Assembly (NCBI GenBank): GCA_037954325.1
Contig: JBBMNZ010000007.1
Coordinates: 19,757,001-19,821,000, forward strand
Source of the DNA: Fistularia commersonii
Taxonomy: Eukaryota > Chordata > Actinopteri > Syngnathiformes > Fistulariidae
Direction: 5' to 3'
DNA: 64,000 nt
In this document: piece by piece, positions 33,601 through 45,122 of the stretch
How positions within the stretch are numbered: the stretch's first letter is position 1
Layout of the letters: every line of letters begins with the position of its first letter
Notes under the pieces: model-generated
Told to the model about the DNA's origin: nothing
What the model saw: the letters and a program-made list of their open reading frames with translations, nothing else
Databases searched by the model: none
Made by a program: the position numbers and the translations under genes

Positions 33601-36600
33601 ACTTTGGGCACTACTATGAATCTCCTTTACATGCTTAATTAAAAATGTTAATAATTATAAAATAATAAGATGATTCCTTCCCCCTAACTAAAGATGTTAC
33701 TTGGCTGAAGTCACTTAATTTCACAGAGGATAATTAAATACATTTAATTCTGTTAACTGATGCTTCTTTCACCAACAACGATAAATGATGCTGTTGACGC
33801 ATCGTTTTTGTTTTTCAGTTGCTCAGTCTAACGCTCCAACTCAAGCCGATAGAAGGTCAGAAGCGATTTTAACTCAAAAAGCTTTTCTTTTACTATCTTT
33901 CATTTCTCATTTTTTCTTGTGATCACTGTTTTTCTCTAAGTTACTTCTGTCTGGTGATTATATACATTCTTGTTTTTGTAAAGTCTTTTCTAAAGTTGAT
34001 TCAAAATAATTATTCGATTCAACTATTGAGCCAAAGAAATGGACGATCAGACAAAATATAACATTTTTGGTGGTTTGTTACTGCAAACAATCCAGTAAGT
34101 CAGTTTTTGAGTTTGTGTTGTTGATGTGTTTCCCAGCATGGTTTTGGCGAAAATGGCAGGTTTGCAAATTGGTCTTGGTCTGACAAAAGAACTGCTTGAA
34201 ATGTATGAAAGGTAAGGAAGTGTTAAGGCTGTTTCTGTTTGAAGATTTTAAAGTTTCCACTTCATTTCAACCAGTAGGCTCCGGATATCAACAATTGGAT
34301 TTTTATTTTGTGAATTGCATACATTTGATAAATACACTGTCAGCACCTCTTGACCCAATAATGCCATAGTTATAATACACATAGTACATATATCATTGGA
34401 GGAGGTTGATTTGCCGTGGAGACCCCTGAAGGGGAAAAGCCAAAAGGAATGGGAGCAGAATATCAAAATTCAACATATAACTTTTGAAACATCTTGGATC
34501 TTCTGATCCAATGTTTGAAACTAAATCTTTTCATTCCCGGGTATGCTCAGATTAAATCATTATATTATTGCTTATTTATCACGATGGTGTAATTTCCTGT
34601 TTTAAAACATGTTTATATCCTTCTTTCTGCTTTGTTAAGGTCCATTCAACAAAAAGAATTCTAAATGTTCAGATCATTGATAGTTCAGGTCAACTGTCTC
34701 TTCCATGACTAGACAGTATGGACTGAACCCATGAACTCAGGCAGCTGGGATGGAAAGAGAAATTATTTGTGGACCTGCTTGCAGGCAAAACATTGGTCAC
34801 TGACCTCTAGATTCACACGTGAAAGTGTGTGAAAATTAAATGAACAGCATTTTTTAGGTCTTGGATCAAAAGATTTATGGGTGTAGTGAGAAAAGATGTG
34901 AAGGTAGTTTGTGTGAGAGGAGGATACAGAGAATAGGGTTAGATGGAGAAGGTTCCTCGAGGGGAAAAGCGCAAAGGAGAAGAAGATTTTCAGGTCTCGG
35001 ATCTTCCTCTAGGTCCAAAACCATCAGGTTAACCAAAAATTGATATATATTCAAAACAAAATGTTCTATACGTTAACTTGATAAGATAATTCTTTTAATT
35101 TAACCCAATCTATTCTTCTCCCTCTGTGTTGAAGGTCCGGTTTAACTGAGAAGGAAATCTGCGACCTGAACTTGAAGGTGAGCATCACAGAAATAACCTG
35201 TGATGTTTGTTTCTAAAGTTTTCTTTTCTCTTGGGTGGCGTCCTGATGATACTGGGCTTACACCGAAAGATTTTCACAGTCGCACACTAAAATTTGGAAA
35301 TTGTAGGGACATTTTTTGACTTTTATTGGAGTCACAGTACGTTTTTGTCATCTGAATTGTTATGTTCAAGGTGGTCAAAATCTTTTCCAAAGCTTCTGAT
35401 GTATGGGTAGCTTAACTGAGATGTTTTGCCTTCCTGACAGGAGTTGACACCTGCCAATATCGCCACTGGTCTAAAGGTGATTACCAGACGCGTGAAAGAA
35501 CTGCTTCCGATGTTTGAAAACAGAAAGTAAGTCTCCCCTATTACTAAACAGTTGGTGTTATAATCTTTTAAGTTCATAATCCCTTTCATTATCAATCAAC
35601 TTAAGGCTCAATCTGCAATCAGAAGCCATCAGATGGACTAACAGGAACCCAAAAATTGTAACCAGAGCAGGGCAGGCCAAAAGTGCTTGGCAAGATCAGG
35701 ATGTTAAACAGCCAATGTTGAACTGTGGTTGCCCCTGTGCTAAGCCAAGTGTCCCTTCAAAAAGATTCGATTGGAAAAAAAGAACAACTCAAACTGTTAT
35801 CAGCAGTATCTGAAAACATCAAGATATGAATATAAGATAATTTCTTCTTCTATGTCTATTTTATTATAAGGAAATGAGGCATATTGACAAGGGGTGCCAA
35901 CCCATACCTGCAAATGTTGTAAAACCCCCTTCAAAAATTAAATATTATCTCTGTGTCATTGGCATTTCAGATAATATTTTACAAGAAATCATGTGGCTGA
36001 AATAAATCTAAAAGATTAAAAAGGTTAGTTTATTTCCTGCAAGATGCTGTGTGCAAATGGGAAGGATGCATACAACTCTGTTGTGCAGTGTTCTACTACA
36101 GCCTCACAGGGGGCACCATTTGGGGTGCAGCAAGAGGAGCTAGAATTAGTAATCAGTAATAACTAACAAAAATCAATGATGATTATTTGTTATCAATCAA
36201 AGCTCTTGGAATATCAACTCGATAATGATAATGTGGGGTATGGCGTGGCGCAGGAGGTATAGCAATCGTCTACACATCCCTGGTTCGATTTCCTTGTTCA
36301 ATACACCTCCTAGTGTATTGAGGTGTTATTGAGCAAGATACTGAACCCCTAACTGCTCCCCTGGCAGCCTACTGCTCATGGTTCATCCATGATGGGTTCA
36401 TTGCAGAGAACGAAATTCCCCACGGGGATTAATAAAGGATAAATCATTATAAAATGATACCAATCTTCATTCAGGGCACCACCAGGAAAGCTGGAAAATA
36501 ATAACTGATGAGTGGAACACAGTCTCAAGAAATAGGTGTTTATCTAAATGTCAATATTTAACAATAATGATACTTTAGGTTAACAAGGCGTAAGTTCTAG

Positions 36601-38527
36601 CACTGGAGCCAAATGTGGCCCTGAATTTGCTGTGGAGCTAAAAGCTTTTCTTCAATAGATTTGACAACCCAAGTAAGCTCTGGGCCCCCTTGCCACTCCT
36701 CCTCGCTACCTCACCCATTCACTTGTGTGAATAACTCTATCTTTGTTATCTATTTTATCCTTGTTGATCTCAGCCCATTCGCATCCTGCTTATTTTTGTT
36801 TATTTTTGTCATCGCTATTGTCACTGTTTACAGTATTTTCCTATCCCGGTTGTCATTTTGGTTGTCCATTTTCACCCTTACTGTCCCCCCCCCCATTCTG
36901 TTGTCAAGTCTCATCCTCGATGTTGTTTCTCTCTCTGTTGTCTATTTATTTGTAGATGTCTTTTGCTTTCTTCTAATTGTCTCTCTAATTATATCTATAT
37001 TTACATTTATATTTATATTTATATTTATTGACACTATAACTGTTACACTGCTGTGACAAAATAATTTTCCCTATGGGGATCAACAAAGTTTATCTTATCT
37101 TATCTTATCTTATCTTATCTTATCTTATCTTATCTTATCTTATCTTATCTTATCTTATCTTATCTTATCTTATCTCTGAACAAAATCAACACAACAAAAT
37201 AAAGAGTAGTTGTTAATCAGTGATGGTCTCCCAGGAATGACTGAAGAGTTTAGCCAACTTCATTGGCTTGGTTCTGCTGTGCAGAAGCCAAATTACTTTG
37301 GATGCCAGATGTATTTTCCCCATTTACGGTTGGTTAACTATTCGTCCAAAAATCACTGCAAACATGACAGATAGCAAGTATGCAGATTTTCAGAATCTTG
37401 TCATCTGTTTGTAATTATTGAATCAGCTCAATCATGGAGTTCATGGAAGACCATGGAATTGGAAACTTTACTTCCTTCAGGTTCTTGATGATAGGTCTTA
37501 AAATGATTTTAAGATCATGAAGTTGAGTCGACTGCCTAACATTAGTTTTGGCAACAACTTGATTGTAACTCTAACCATTATTCTTGATAAGAAAAGCTTT
37601 GCATCATTGTGTTTGTACAATTTGGAACTCTACAAACACAGATCTTTGTTTTTCAAAACTACATCAGACTGGTTCTGAGATAGAAAAGGTTTGAAACTGT
37701 TTGCAAGAAAAACAAGTCATTTGACCACACAGACTTTGAAAGAATATGTTTACAAATGTTTCTCAGTTTTTGTTAATTCAAGTTCCTGTTTCCCTGCAGG
37801 TTATTTGCACCTAAACCAGATGTAACCATACTTACTGAAGAGGTGATTGTGACTCTTTGTCAGTCAGTTTCTTGTGATGCCTGTCGTTGGACAGATTATG
37901 ATGTGTGTTATTGTTTGTTCCAGGAAATTACAGGAAAAAACATGGTGGACAGTTTGTCCCTTCTGGAGTCTCAGTTGAAGCAGCTGCTTCAGATTTATGA
38001 AAGGTCAAGCAGATTCTCTTTTATTTATTTCAATATTACAAACGACTCAATTTTCACCATGTTTTTTTATTTTTGTCATCAGTTTGCATTTAAATGATGA
38101 GGAGCTCAAAGCATTCGACTCAAATGTGAGTTACTCCTACGTGCACTTGGGAAAATACTTTAAACATATATGTGTGTATGTGTACATACACACATATATT
38201 TATACATATATGTATGTATGTATGTATACATTTATATGTGTGTATAAATATATATATATATACACACACACATATTTATGCATACATATATATATATATG
38301 CATACATACATATGTATGTATACATATATATACACTTGATTTTATATACATATATACATTAAAAAATATATACATACATACATACATACATACATATATG
38401 TATATATATGCATGAGTATGCTGACAAAAATGTGTTTCTTTGGTCATAGCCCTTCAAGAGTGTCTTCGGTGGTCTGATGATGATGCAGAAGCATTGGCTG
38501 GAGCTGAAATCAAGACTTCAAAAGTAA
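30685..38527 (+). CDS. Gene C: intact member of the tandem secreted helical-protein family (10 exons, 178 aa)
   Basis: Exons: 30685-30712, 32645-32668, 33819-33855, 34137-34211, 35135-35177, 35441-35526, 37800-37842, 37924-38003, 38083-38125 and 38450-38527 (stop TAA). All introns are GT-AG and the frame is open (537 nt). The signal peptide is MMPVFVLIAAFLLFRADVAQ. Helix 1 holds KMAGLQIGLGLTKELLEMYE, linker 1 SGLTEKEICDLNLK, helix 2 ANIATGLKVITRRVKELLPM, connector LFAPKPDVTILTEE, helix 3 NMVDSLSLLESQLKQLLQIY, linker 3 LHLNDEELKAFDSN, and helix 4 VFGGLMMMQKHWLELKSRL. There is one cysteine (exon 5). Exon 4 is 12 nt shorter than in B and E because the acceptor lies within the ancestral exon; exon 3 is 3 nt longer. 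The introns are larger than in B or E because of LINE, hAT and SINE insertions. Function unknown. Confidence 0.85.
30790..32070 (+). mobile_element. Tx1-like LINE fragments in intron 1 of gene C
   Basis: ORF1 remnants include MNCFGFGEEGRV (about 31114-31150), a damaged CCHC knuckle matching the one in relic A. Around 31640-31800 the RT motifs NKAPGIDGLTVEFFKAYY (frameshifted) and GLISLDQEKVFDRVEH appear; the latter matches the LDxEKAFDRV block of Tx1/L1 reverse transcriptases. Most of the element between is deleted. Confidence 0.65.
33168..33402 (+). mobile_element. Short hAT deletion derivative (MITE-like, about 235 bp) in intron 2 of gene C
   Basis: Its ends, GGTCGGGAACCTATGGCT and AAAAAGGTTCCCGACCCCTG, are the same inverted repeats as the larger element at 43739-45122. 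Inside, 33278-33350 retains the start of that element's transposase frame (ATGGCCAAAAAG..., GTGGACAGAGGAATTTGC). Flanks nearly match (TGCTCTAG and TGCTATAG) but overlap the last bases of the ends. It is an internally deleted, non-autonomous copy. Confidence 0.75.
34395..34460 (+). mobile_element. Small RTE 3'-end fragments in intron 4 of gene C
   Basis: 'gaggttgatttgccgtggagacccctgaaggggaaaagcc' is the RTE 3' end (compare the complement of 26240-26275). A second piece lies at about 34945-34985 ('gagaaggttcctcgaggggaaaagc'). Confidence 0.6.
36236..36455 (+). mobile_element. SINE with tRNA-like head and Rex1-like tail in intron 6 of gene C
   Basis: The head 'ggcgtggcgcaggaggtatagcaatcgtctacac' and B box CTGGTTCGATTTCC are followed by a body ending 'gaaattccccacggggattaataaagg'. 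The tail matches the Rex1-like LINE 3' end (compare 29700-29718 and 37065-37090). Confidence 0.7.
36660..37175 (+). mobile_element. Rex1-like LINE 3' end with (TTATC)n tail in intron 6 of gene C
   Basis: 3' non-coding sequence shared (as complement) with 7620-7920 and 18700-18960 ends 'gtgacaaaataattttccctatggggatcaacaaag' and then TTATC pentamers (37090-37174). It is 5'-truncated. Confidence 0.75.
38160..38415. repeat. Mixed (TA)n/(TG)n/(CA)n/(CATA)n microsatellite in intron 9 of gene C
   Basis: Some 250 bp of ATATGTATG- and ACATACAT-type repeats between exons 9 and 10. The Tyr-Ile-rich frames over it are artefacts. Confidence 0.95.
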
Positions 38528-38907
38528 TTTTCTGTGACAGGTTAAAATACTATTCAGTTTAATTGCAATTGTAAAAAAAACTGAAATACCAAATTTAATG
38601 TGCCAGGAAAGGTATAATTTTGTAATTCACACTTAAATCTCAAGAGGTTAGCAAGTTGGTGTTGTGGCCCTCAATGTTGCCACACAGCAAGAAGAGTCGC
38701 GGTTTAATTCTTTGGTGTGTTCTCACCTTACCTTTCATAGTCCAAAATGCATAATTGATTAATTCAAGACTGTAAATCTGTCTGGATCTGTAGGTATAAA
38801 TGAAAGGCCAATAAGATGAGATGAGATGCTGTGGTTTAAGGGTGACCAGTTCACATTCAATGTCATCAAGGATTGAGCTGGCTTTTGCTGACCCAATACT
38901 CAATACA

Positions 38908-38962
38908 CACACTCATACACACACACACACACACTCATACACACACACACACACACACACAC
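38908..38962. repeat. (CA)n microsatellite in the 3' flank of gene C
   Basis: Interrupted CA repeat inside the inferred 3' UTR or flank of gene C. Confidence 0.9.
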
Positions 38963-39826
38963 TATAGTCTTCAAGAAGGTTCTTTTAGACATTACCTGAT
39001 GATTTAAAATGAAGACAAAAATTAACAAAATCTTAAACTTAAAGTGGGGAACATGTCTTTTCTTACGTTCTCACACTCTTTGCAGATCATTAATAATACA
39101 GCAATTTACATAAAAAAAAAATCAGTTAGCTATGTCAGTCAGTTACAAAGACATTTAAAGAGATCTTATGATCCTGTAATTGAACCAAACTTGGCAACCA
39201 GTGAAATTAGAGGAAAGGATCATGACAAAAGCCTCCATAATGGTAAACCTGCATAAGTTTGAATTTGTAACATATATATAACAGTTAAAATAAATGTGAC
39301 TAATCTTATTGATTTTATCCAACAGATAATGGATGGACCTTTTGACCCTCAAATCACCAACCTGTTTCAAAGCCAATCATCTCATCTCAGTATCACATGT
39401 TCATCTTCGTCATTCTGCTGCTGACAAAGACCAGGGACTTATATTTTTCTTTTCTAAGTGACATGAATGTAGTAATCAGGACCTGAAAGACGCCAAGTAT
39501 TGTCATCTAAGAAAATTGACTTGATTGACTTGAGAGTGCAGTGAGTATTAGACAGAGTCAGAGACAAAATTAAATGATTTGATGTTTCAAATGTCAGATC
39601 CTTGTAACAATTAGGTGACTATCACAGATTTCAGTTGAAATACACAATATTTATTGATTAGATGAGAAAAAAAAAGTATAATCTCTATCACAATCATTCG
39701 TGTAACAGCCTGATTTTACAATGAGACTTCTGGTGGCTTTTTGTGTTTGGTGAAGGTTTTCTCGTGTCAGGAAATATGATTATTACAGATTAGAGGGAGG
39801 TTGATTTTGATTTATTTTTCTCTGAT

Positions 39827-39850
39827 AATAAAAAATCTGTAAGCATCAAC
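39827..39850 (+). other. Polyadenylation region of gene C
   Basis: AATAAA at 39827-39832 followed by AAGCATCAACAG matches the 3' ends of the other copies. If used, the 3' UTR is about 1.3 kb, longer than in B or E. Confidence 0.5.
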
Positions 39851-39939
39851 AGACTATTTACTTTCCATGGTCATGTAACACCTGAGGAACTCCACTCAAA
39901 TAAGTTTATTGTTTTTTGCCGTAATAGAAAAATGGAGAA

Positions 39940-40450
39940 AGAAAAGAAGCATTTGATATTAAGCTGAGGGTTTCTCTGAGAGAACCTACATTCTGGGGCC
40001 TCAAACTTAAATACTTCTCTGCAGAGATGACTAAATCATAGCCTGTCCCAATAACTGGTGATGACTCCACTCCTTATCCTCTGCTTCTCCTTCTTAGTCT
40101 TTTTCTGTTTCTGTTTAATTATTCATCCTCTTCTTTCTCTTGAGCCTAATCACCATTGTGTTGCAGTTCTACAATTTAACCACTAGAGGAGACATGTTTT
40201 GATGTCTACTTAGTGTCCCCGCTTCCAATGTTCGCAGGCAAATTTGTTCATTTAAGTTGTTAATCTAATCAGACGTCAAAAGAATCAGCCACAGCTTAGT
40301 GCTGAAATTGCCAATTTGATGATCAAACCATTTAATATCTTTTTCCATGCAGTCCCTTTTTATAAATCTGTAAATCACTGTAAAAGTGCAGTCACTTATA
40401 TTTCATTTTTTAAAATATCTTCCAGAACATTGTTTCTATAACATATTGTG
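39940..40450 (+). pseudogene. Relic D of the family: promoter, exon 1 with stop, intron remnant
   Basis: The family inverted repeat is at 39969-39986 (GGTTTCTCTGAGAGAACC), then 'tacattctggggcc' and exon 1 at 40027-40057. This exon has the same 31-nt length as gene B exon 1 and ends ACTG/GTGATG, but TAG replaces the fifth codon (40039-40041). Sequence at about 40360-40440 resembles intron 2 of gene E (55880-55950). No later exon was found before the next family promoter at 40610. Confidence 0.75.
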
Positions 40451-40644
40451 ACTTTGAAATTGAGGAGATGGAAGATGGAAATTGCCTAAAATCGTTTAGT
40501 TCACAGAAGCATTAATCAAGTATAATAAATTCTAATAACCCAAAGTTTATACACCAACAGCAGTAATTCATGGTTGTTCATGTACCTTTGGCTTGGGTCG
40601 TGTCCTGGTGGGATGCAGACGATGATGGCAAAACAAACATGAGT

Positions 40645-40690
40645 GATATAAAACTGAGGTTCTCTCTGGGAGAACCAACATTTGGAGCCT
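40645..40690 (+). promoter_or_regulatory. Preserved core promoter of relic D'
   Basis: GATATAAA, the inverted repeat with 7-bp perfect arms, and CAACATTTGGAGCC line up with genes B and E although the gene behind it is destroyed. Confidence 0.55.
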
Positions 40691-43600
40691 GCCGCAGACC
40701 TTCTCTGTGTTGCCTAGATGGTACCCTCTCTACCAGAAGGCATGCACTGCAGCAGTTTGGGGAAAGCAGTGCCTGAGGCCAGTTCGTCCACACCCCCCCA
40801 TCCCTGTCTGATACTGCCTGGACAAGGTGTTAGCATTATGATTCAACCGTCCAGAGCGATATTTCAGCTCAAAGTCAAATGATGCTAACTGTGCGGGCCA
40901 GCAATGTTCGACCGCACCAAGCTTGGCGGTAGAAAGATTACTCAGGAGGTTGTTGTCAGAGTAAACAATACATCGGTGTCCAAGCAAGTATTCCCTAAAC
41001 TTCTCGGTTATCGCCCACTTGAGAGCCATGAACTCTAACGTCATGGAGCTGTAATTACTCATATTCCTCTCCATTGGTCCAAGGGTTCTACTTGCGTTCT
41101 ACCTTCCCATCCTGTTCCTGGGCCCCCACCTGCTATAACTGGCATTCACCTCAAGGATGAATGGAAGACAAAAATCAGCATAGGCGAGGACCAATGTTGA
41201 GACCAATTTACCCTTCGAACCCTCTGCCAGTCTCTTCCCAGAAGCTCTCCTAGAGCGGCTTCCACCAAGTTCTGCTACCAACCAATGCGGAGGGGCTGTC
41301 AGCTTAGTAAACCCCTCCACAAACAGGTGGTAGTAACTTGCAAAGCCACGGGAAGGAACAAAGCTCTGAAATGTAACTAGGGCATTGCCAATCCATCAAC
41401 GCTTTAACTTTAGTTGGGTCAATTTCTACCCCATCCTGCGAGATAAGCATAGCGTACTTCTGTTTTAAAGATGTCACATTTCTCAAGTTTGGGCCTAAGG
41501 CACTCTATTAGCAACTGAAAAATATTGTCTAAATACAGAAGCACAGATTGGCCATGCTGATCTGAAGGGTACTTGGGGCATTGCATAGGACAAAAGGCAT
41601 TCTAGTCCACAGTCCAAAGTACAGAGTACAGAATAATGTTTTAGCCTAGTCACACTCCGCCACCGCCACCTGATTATGACCGCTGGTCAGGTCCATAGTG
41701 GAAGACCACTGGGCAACGGACAGCATGTCCAAGAACTGTTCAGTGCGCAGCAAAGGGAAGGCGAACTTTCGAGTTTGGACTATAGGCGCTAAGCTGCTTA
41801 TAGTCTGCGCACATTTGCAAACTGCCATCCTTTTCCTTTTGAAGATCAATAGGGGAGGCAAACAGGCTAATGCTTTCCCTAATGACTTGCATCTGGAAAA
41901 GCTGGTTGATATGGGCCTTGACTGCTTCATAGCCAGAAGGTTGAATGCGCCGATAGCGTTGTTTCACCAGGAACAAATCCAACAGGGGAATTTCATGAGA
42001 AATGAAGGTGGTGCAACCCAAATCACCCTCAAAAGCAGAAAATACACATGACTATTTGAATAACAGTGACCGCACCTGCTCCTGCTCTGAATTCTGAAGT
42101 GCGGACAGGTTGAGATTGTGTATTCTGTCCTCAATAGCCACACAGGCGGGCGACGGCCCAGAAGGGGAAGCAGTGATGGACGGAACCCTCGCAATATTGT
42201 TTGGCAGACTAACAATGGAGGCCAGCTTCACTTGTCCCAGTCGGGTACGTGGATAAAAGACTGAGTCTCTGGTGCCCATGTTAACCTCTGGAAAATACGC
42301 CGTGCCCCGGGACACTTGCACCAGAGCCAAGGACATCCATAACCCATCGGGTAGCCCCACATCAGTTGGCTTGGAAATAGGTCCCATGACCAGAATACTG
42401 CTCTAAGCAGATGGCGGCAATCATCTTTACAGTATCCTTTGGGACTTTGAATGGTCTCGGTGCATGGACCTTTACAGTGCTGCCACCCTCAGCTGTGGAC
42501 CAAACAATTGCCTGGTGGCACTGTTGGAGCGCTTGAAACACCGCAGGGCAGTAGAAATGGAAGGCAAATTAAACAAGTCAGCACCATACTGCCCGAACAA
42601 CGATAACGTTCATCCCAAGTACACCTGGGACTGTCGAGAGTGCCTGCCACAAGGAGGATCCGTAGCAACCAAAATGCCAATTTTTCATAACCTCGCCAAA
42701 CAGCTCCACCTTAAGATCAAAATAACTCAAACATGGGATGTTTATACGGTTGGCGGCACAAAGTTGTAGCCACCGACAGGATTTCAGTCATTCCGGGCCC
42801 CATGGTTCAAAGTTTTTTATAAAAGAAGCTTCCAGTTAATGAATTGGCCTCTCATCCATGAGAACAACTAAAAATGGACAACTGGACAGCAAACCCTCCA
42901 GCATACCAGCGGAACTCAACTTGGTGCTCAAGCCTGAGAAAACCCCAGCTGGACCATGGCTCCTCAGCCCAGCAGGCATTATTTTCCCGATGTTTGAGGG
43001 GCACGGGGTGCCCTATTGTTGTGTGGCTCCTGGACCCAGGCATGGAAGAACCAATTACTCTCACCATTGTAATCTCCAGCATAATGACCCAGTTGCTGGC
43101 ACTGCAAACAAATGAGAGGCTGGTCATGGGGAAAGTGATGGCGTTTACTGAAGTCCTGCATAGCAGCCACACAACGGGTAACCTGATCTATCTGGAGTTG
43201 GTGTTGCTTCAGCATCTCCTTTAATTTTGTCAACTCAGACTTTGGTGTTGGGCCGCCATGGATGGCACTAGTCACCACACAAGACATACTGGCAAACCCA
43301 CTGGAGGGGGAAAAGCTACTAGGTTGTGGGGGGTTCAAATTAGCCCTCCTGCTCCCAACTAATGGCCTCTTTGCGGACTTCAATCAAACTGGCTGTGGGC
43401 TTTTGATGGATTGAAAAATTAAAATTAACTGTTTTAAGGATCTATGGAGAGCGCCCTCCCACACATCCTCCATGAACTGATCTGGAAATAAGATATTGGC
43501 ATCAATATTGCCTTCCGTTGCAGTACTGCACTGTGTCCATGAGGGCAATAAAAGCAATGGAAAATTCAAGCAATTACTCACCTGAATGCTGTTTTGGATG

Positions 43601-43738
43601 AGAAGAAGGCCTCATGCAGGGCTACATAAGACTGAGGGCAGCCATATAACTCTTGCAAGATCTTAAAGATTGCATCCGGGTCTACCCTCTCTACCCTTGG
43701 CCTATAACGAATCTCTTCCGTAGTTTCACCTTTCAGAC

Positions 43739-45122
43739 CAGGGGTCGGGAACCTATGGCTCGCGAGCCAGATGTGGCTCTTTTGATGACTGCCTCTGGCT
43801 CTTTGAAAATTTCTTAACAGAAAAATTAATCAATAATTTTACTAATAATGTTACTTTAGTAAAAAAAAATTACAGGAAAAGCCATCACAATAAAAAAAAA
43901 TCCACACACATTTTAATCTTAAGATATTTTCACTCGCAACTTTTTGCGCTGGCACGCAACAAAGAGCCAATCCTTTCTGTACTCCGGTGTGCGGGAGGGT
44001 CCGATACCCTAAAAGTCTAATTTTATTGGATAATTTACAACAGTCTGCACACGTCACTTTGAGGCCAAGAAGTAATATTCCCTCGTTTTTGGTTAGCTTG
44101 TTTATGCAGAGTGAACCCTTCTAACCAAGAAGATGACGAAAAGAAAAAATAATGAGGATTACCGTATGTTTCAGCAGGAATGGACAGAAGAATTCGCCTT
44201 CATGGAGAGAGCGGGTTGTGCAGTGTGTCTTTTATGCAATGATACAATTTCATCGATGAAACGTTCAAATATAAAGCAACACTTTGACACAAGCCATGCC
44301 ACATTTGCAGAGAAATATCCAGCAGGATATGACAGAAAGAAGGCCTGTCAAGAACTAGTGTCCAGAGTGCAGGCTAGTCAGCAGCAGCTCCGTGTCTGGG
44401 CCAAACAAGGTGATCACAATTCGGCTAGCTTTGCTGGTTCTTTAACAATTGTGAGAAGCGGGAAGCCGTTTACAGATGGCGAATACGCCAAATCATTCAT
44501 GCTTGATGTGGCCAACAAGCTTTTTGACGACTTTAAGGATAAAGACAAGATAATCAAACGGATAAAAGATATGCCTTTCTCAGCAAGAACTGTGACATGA
44601 TCGTACCATTATGATGTCAAATCAAGTGGAGAAACAACAGGTGAATGACATAAATGCAGCGAAGTATTTCAGTAGTTTTCGGACATGTGGGTAAATAAGC
44701 AGAGCTGGCAAGTAAACACAGATGGACAGAAAAAAACTTCAGCCTGCAGACCGGCTGCTTGTTATAATATTGACAATGGACAGTCGTTCTCGCACCTAGA
44801 AAACATTAAGACGAGCCTGCGGTCACGTTTAGTAGCATTATAATTAAGAAGCACTTTTCTTGTTATTGTTATAGCAAAGTATGCTTTGTTATAGCTTTGT
44901 ATAAAAAAAGTATAGCTACAAAGTATAGTACAAAGTATAGCTTTGTTATAGCAAAGTATGTTGTTCAAAATAAATTCAGTCTCATTGTACTCTAAAATTG
45001 TTGGTCTTTCTCTTCCATTTAGCTGTTTTTGGTATTAAAATATACATATGGCTCTCTTAGGATCAGATTTTGAAATATATGGGTTTTTTGGCTCTCTCAG
45101 TCAAAAAGGTTCCCGACCCCTG
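43739..45122 (+). mobile_element. hAT transposon (BED-type), internally deleted, nested in Gypsy 1
   Basis: Ends are CAGGGGTCGGGAACCTATGG (43739-43758) and AGGTTCCCGACCCCTG (45107-45122), an almost perfect inverted repeat. Imperfect 8-bp flanks TTTCAGAC and CTCCAGAC agree at six positions. At 1.4 kb it is too short for a complete transposase. It carries the N-terminal BED finger frame below. Confidence 0.8.
44133..44600 (+). CDS. BED zinc-finger N-terminus of a hAT transposase (155 aa, truncated)
   Basis: This intact short frame encodes the DNA-binding end of a GTF2IRD2/ZBED-like hAT transposase. It has a basic start (MTKRKNNEDYRMFQQEW) and a BED finger with CAVCLLCNDTISSMKRSNIK followed by QHFDTSH (about residues 29-55; C-x2-C and H-x4-H ligands). 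The helical region GKPFTDGEYAKSFMLDVANK follows. It stops at about 44598 by a one-base frameshift: family-like sequence (DRTIMMSNQVEKQQVNDINA) continues in another frame to about 44675. The catalytic RNase H-like domain is absent. It could at most bind the element's ends. Whether it is expressed is unknown. Confidence 0.7.
   Translation: MTKRKNNEDYRMFQQEWTEEFAFMERAGCAVCLLCNDTISSMKRSNIKQHFDTSHATFAEKYPAGYDRKKACQELVSRVQASQQQLRVWAKQGDHNSASFAGSLTIVRSGKPFTDGEYAKSFMLDVANKLFDDFKDKDKIIKRIKDMPFSARTVT

Noticed and set aside
37997..38447. Tyr-Ile-rich frames on both strands around exon 9 and intron 9 of gene C
   Set aside because: They come from TA/CA microsatellite sequence; only exons 9 and 10 of gene C are coding here.
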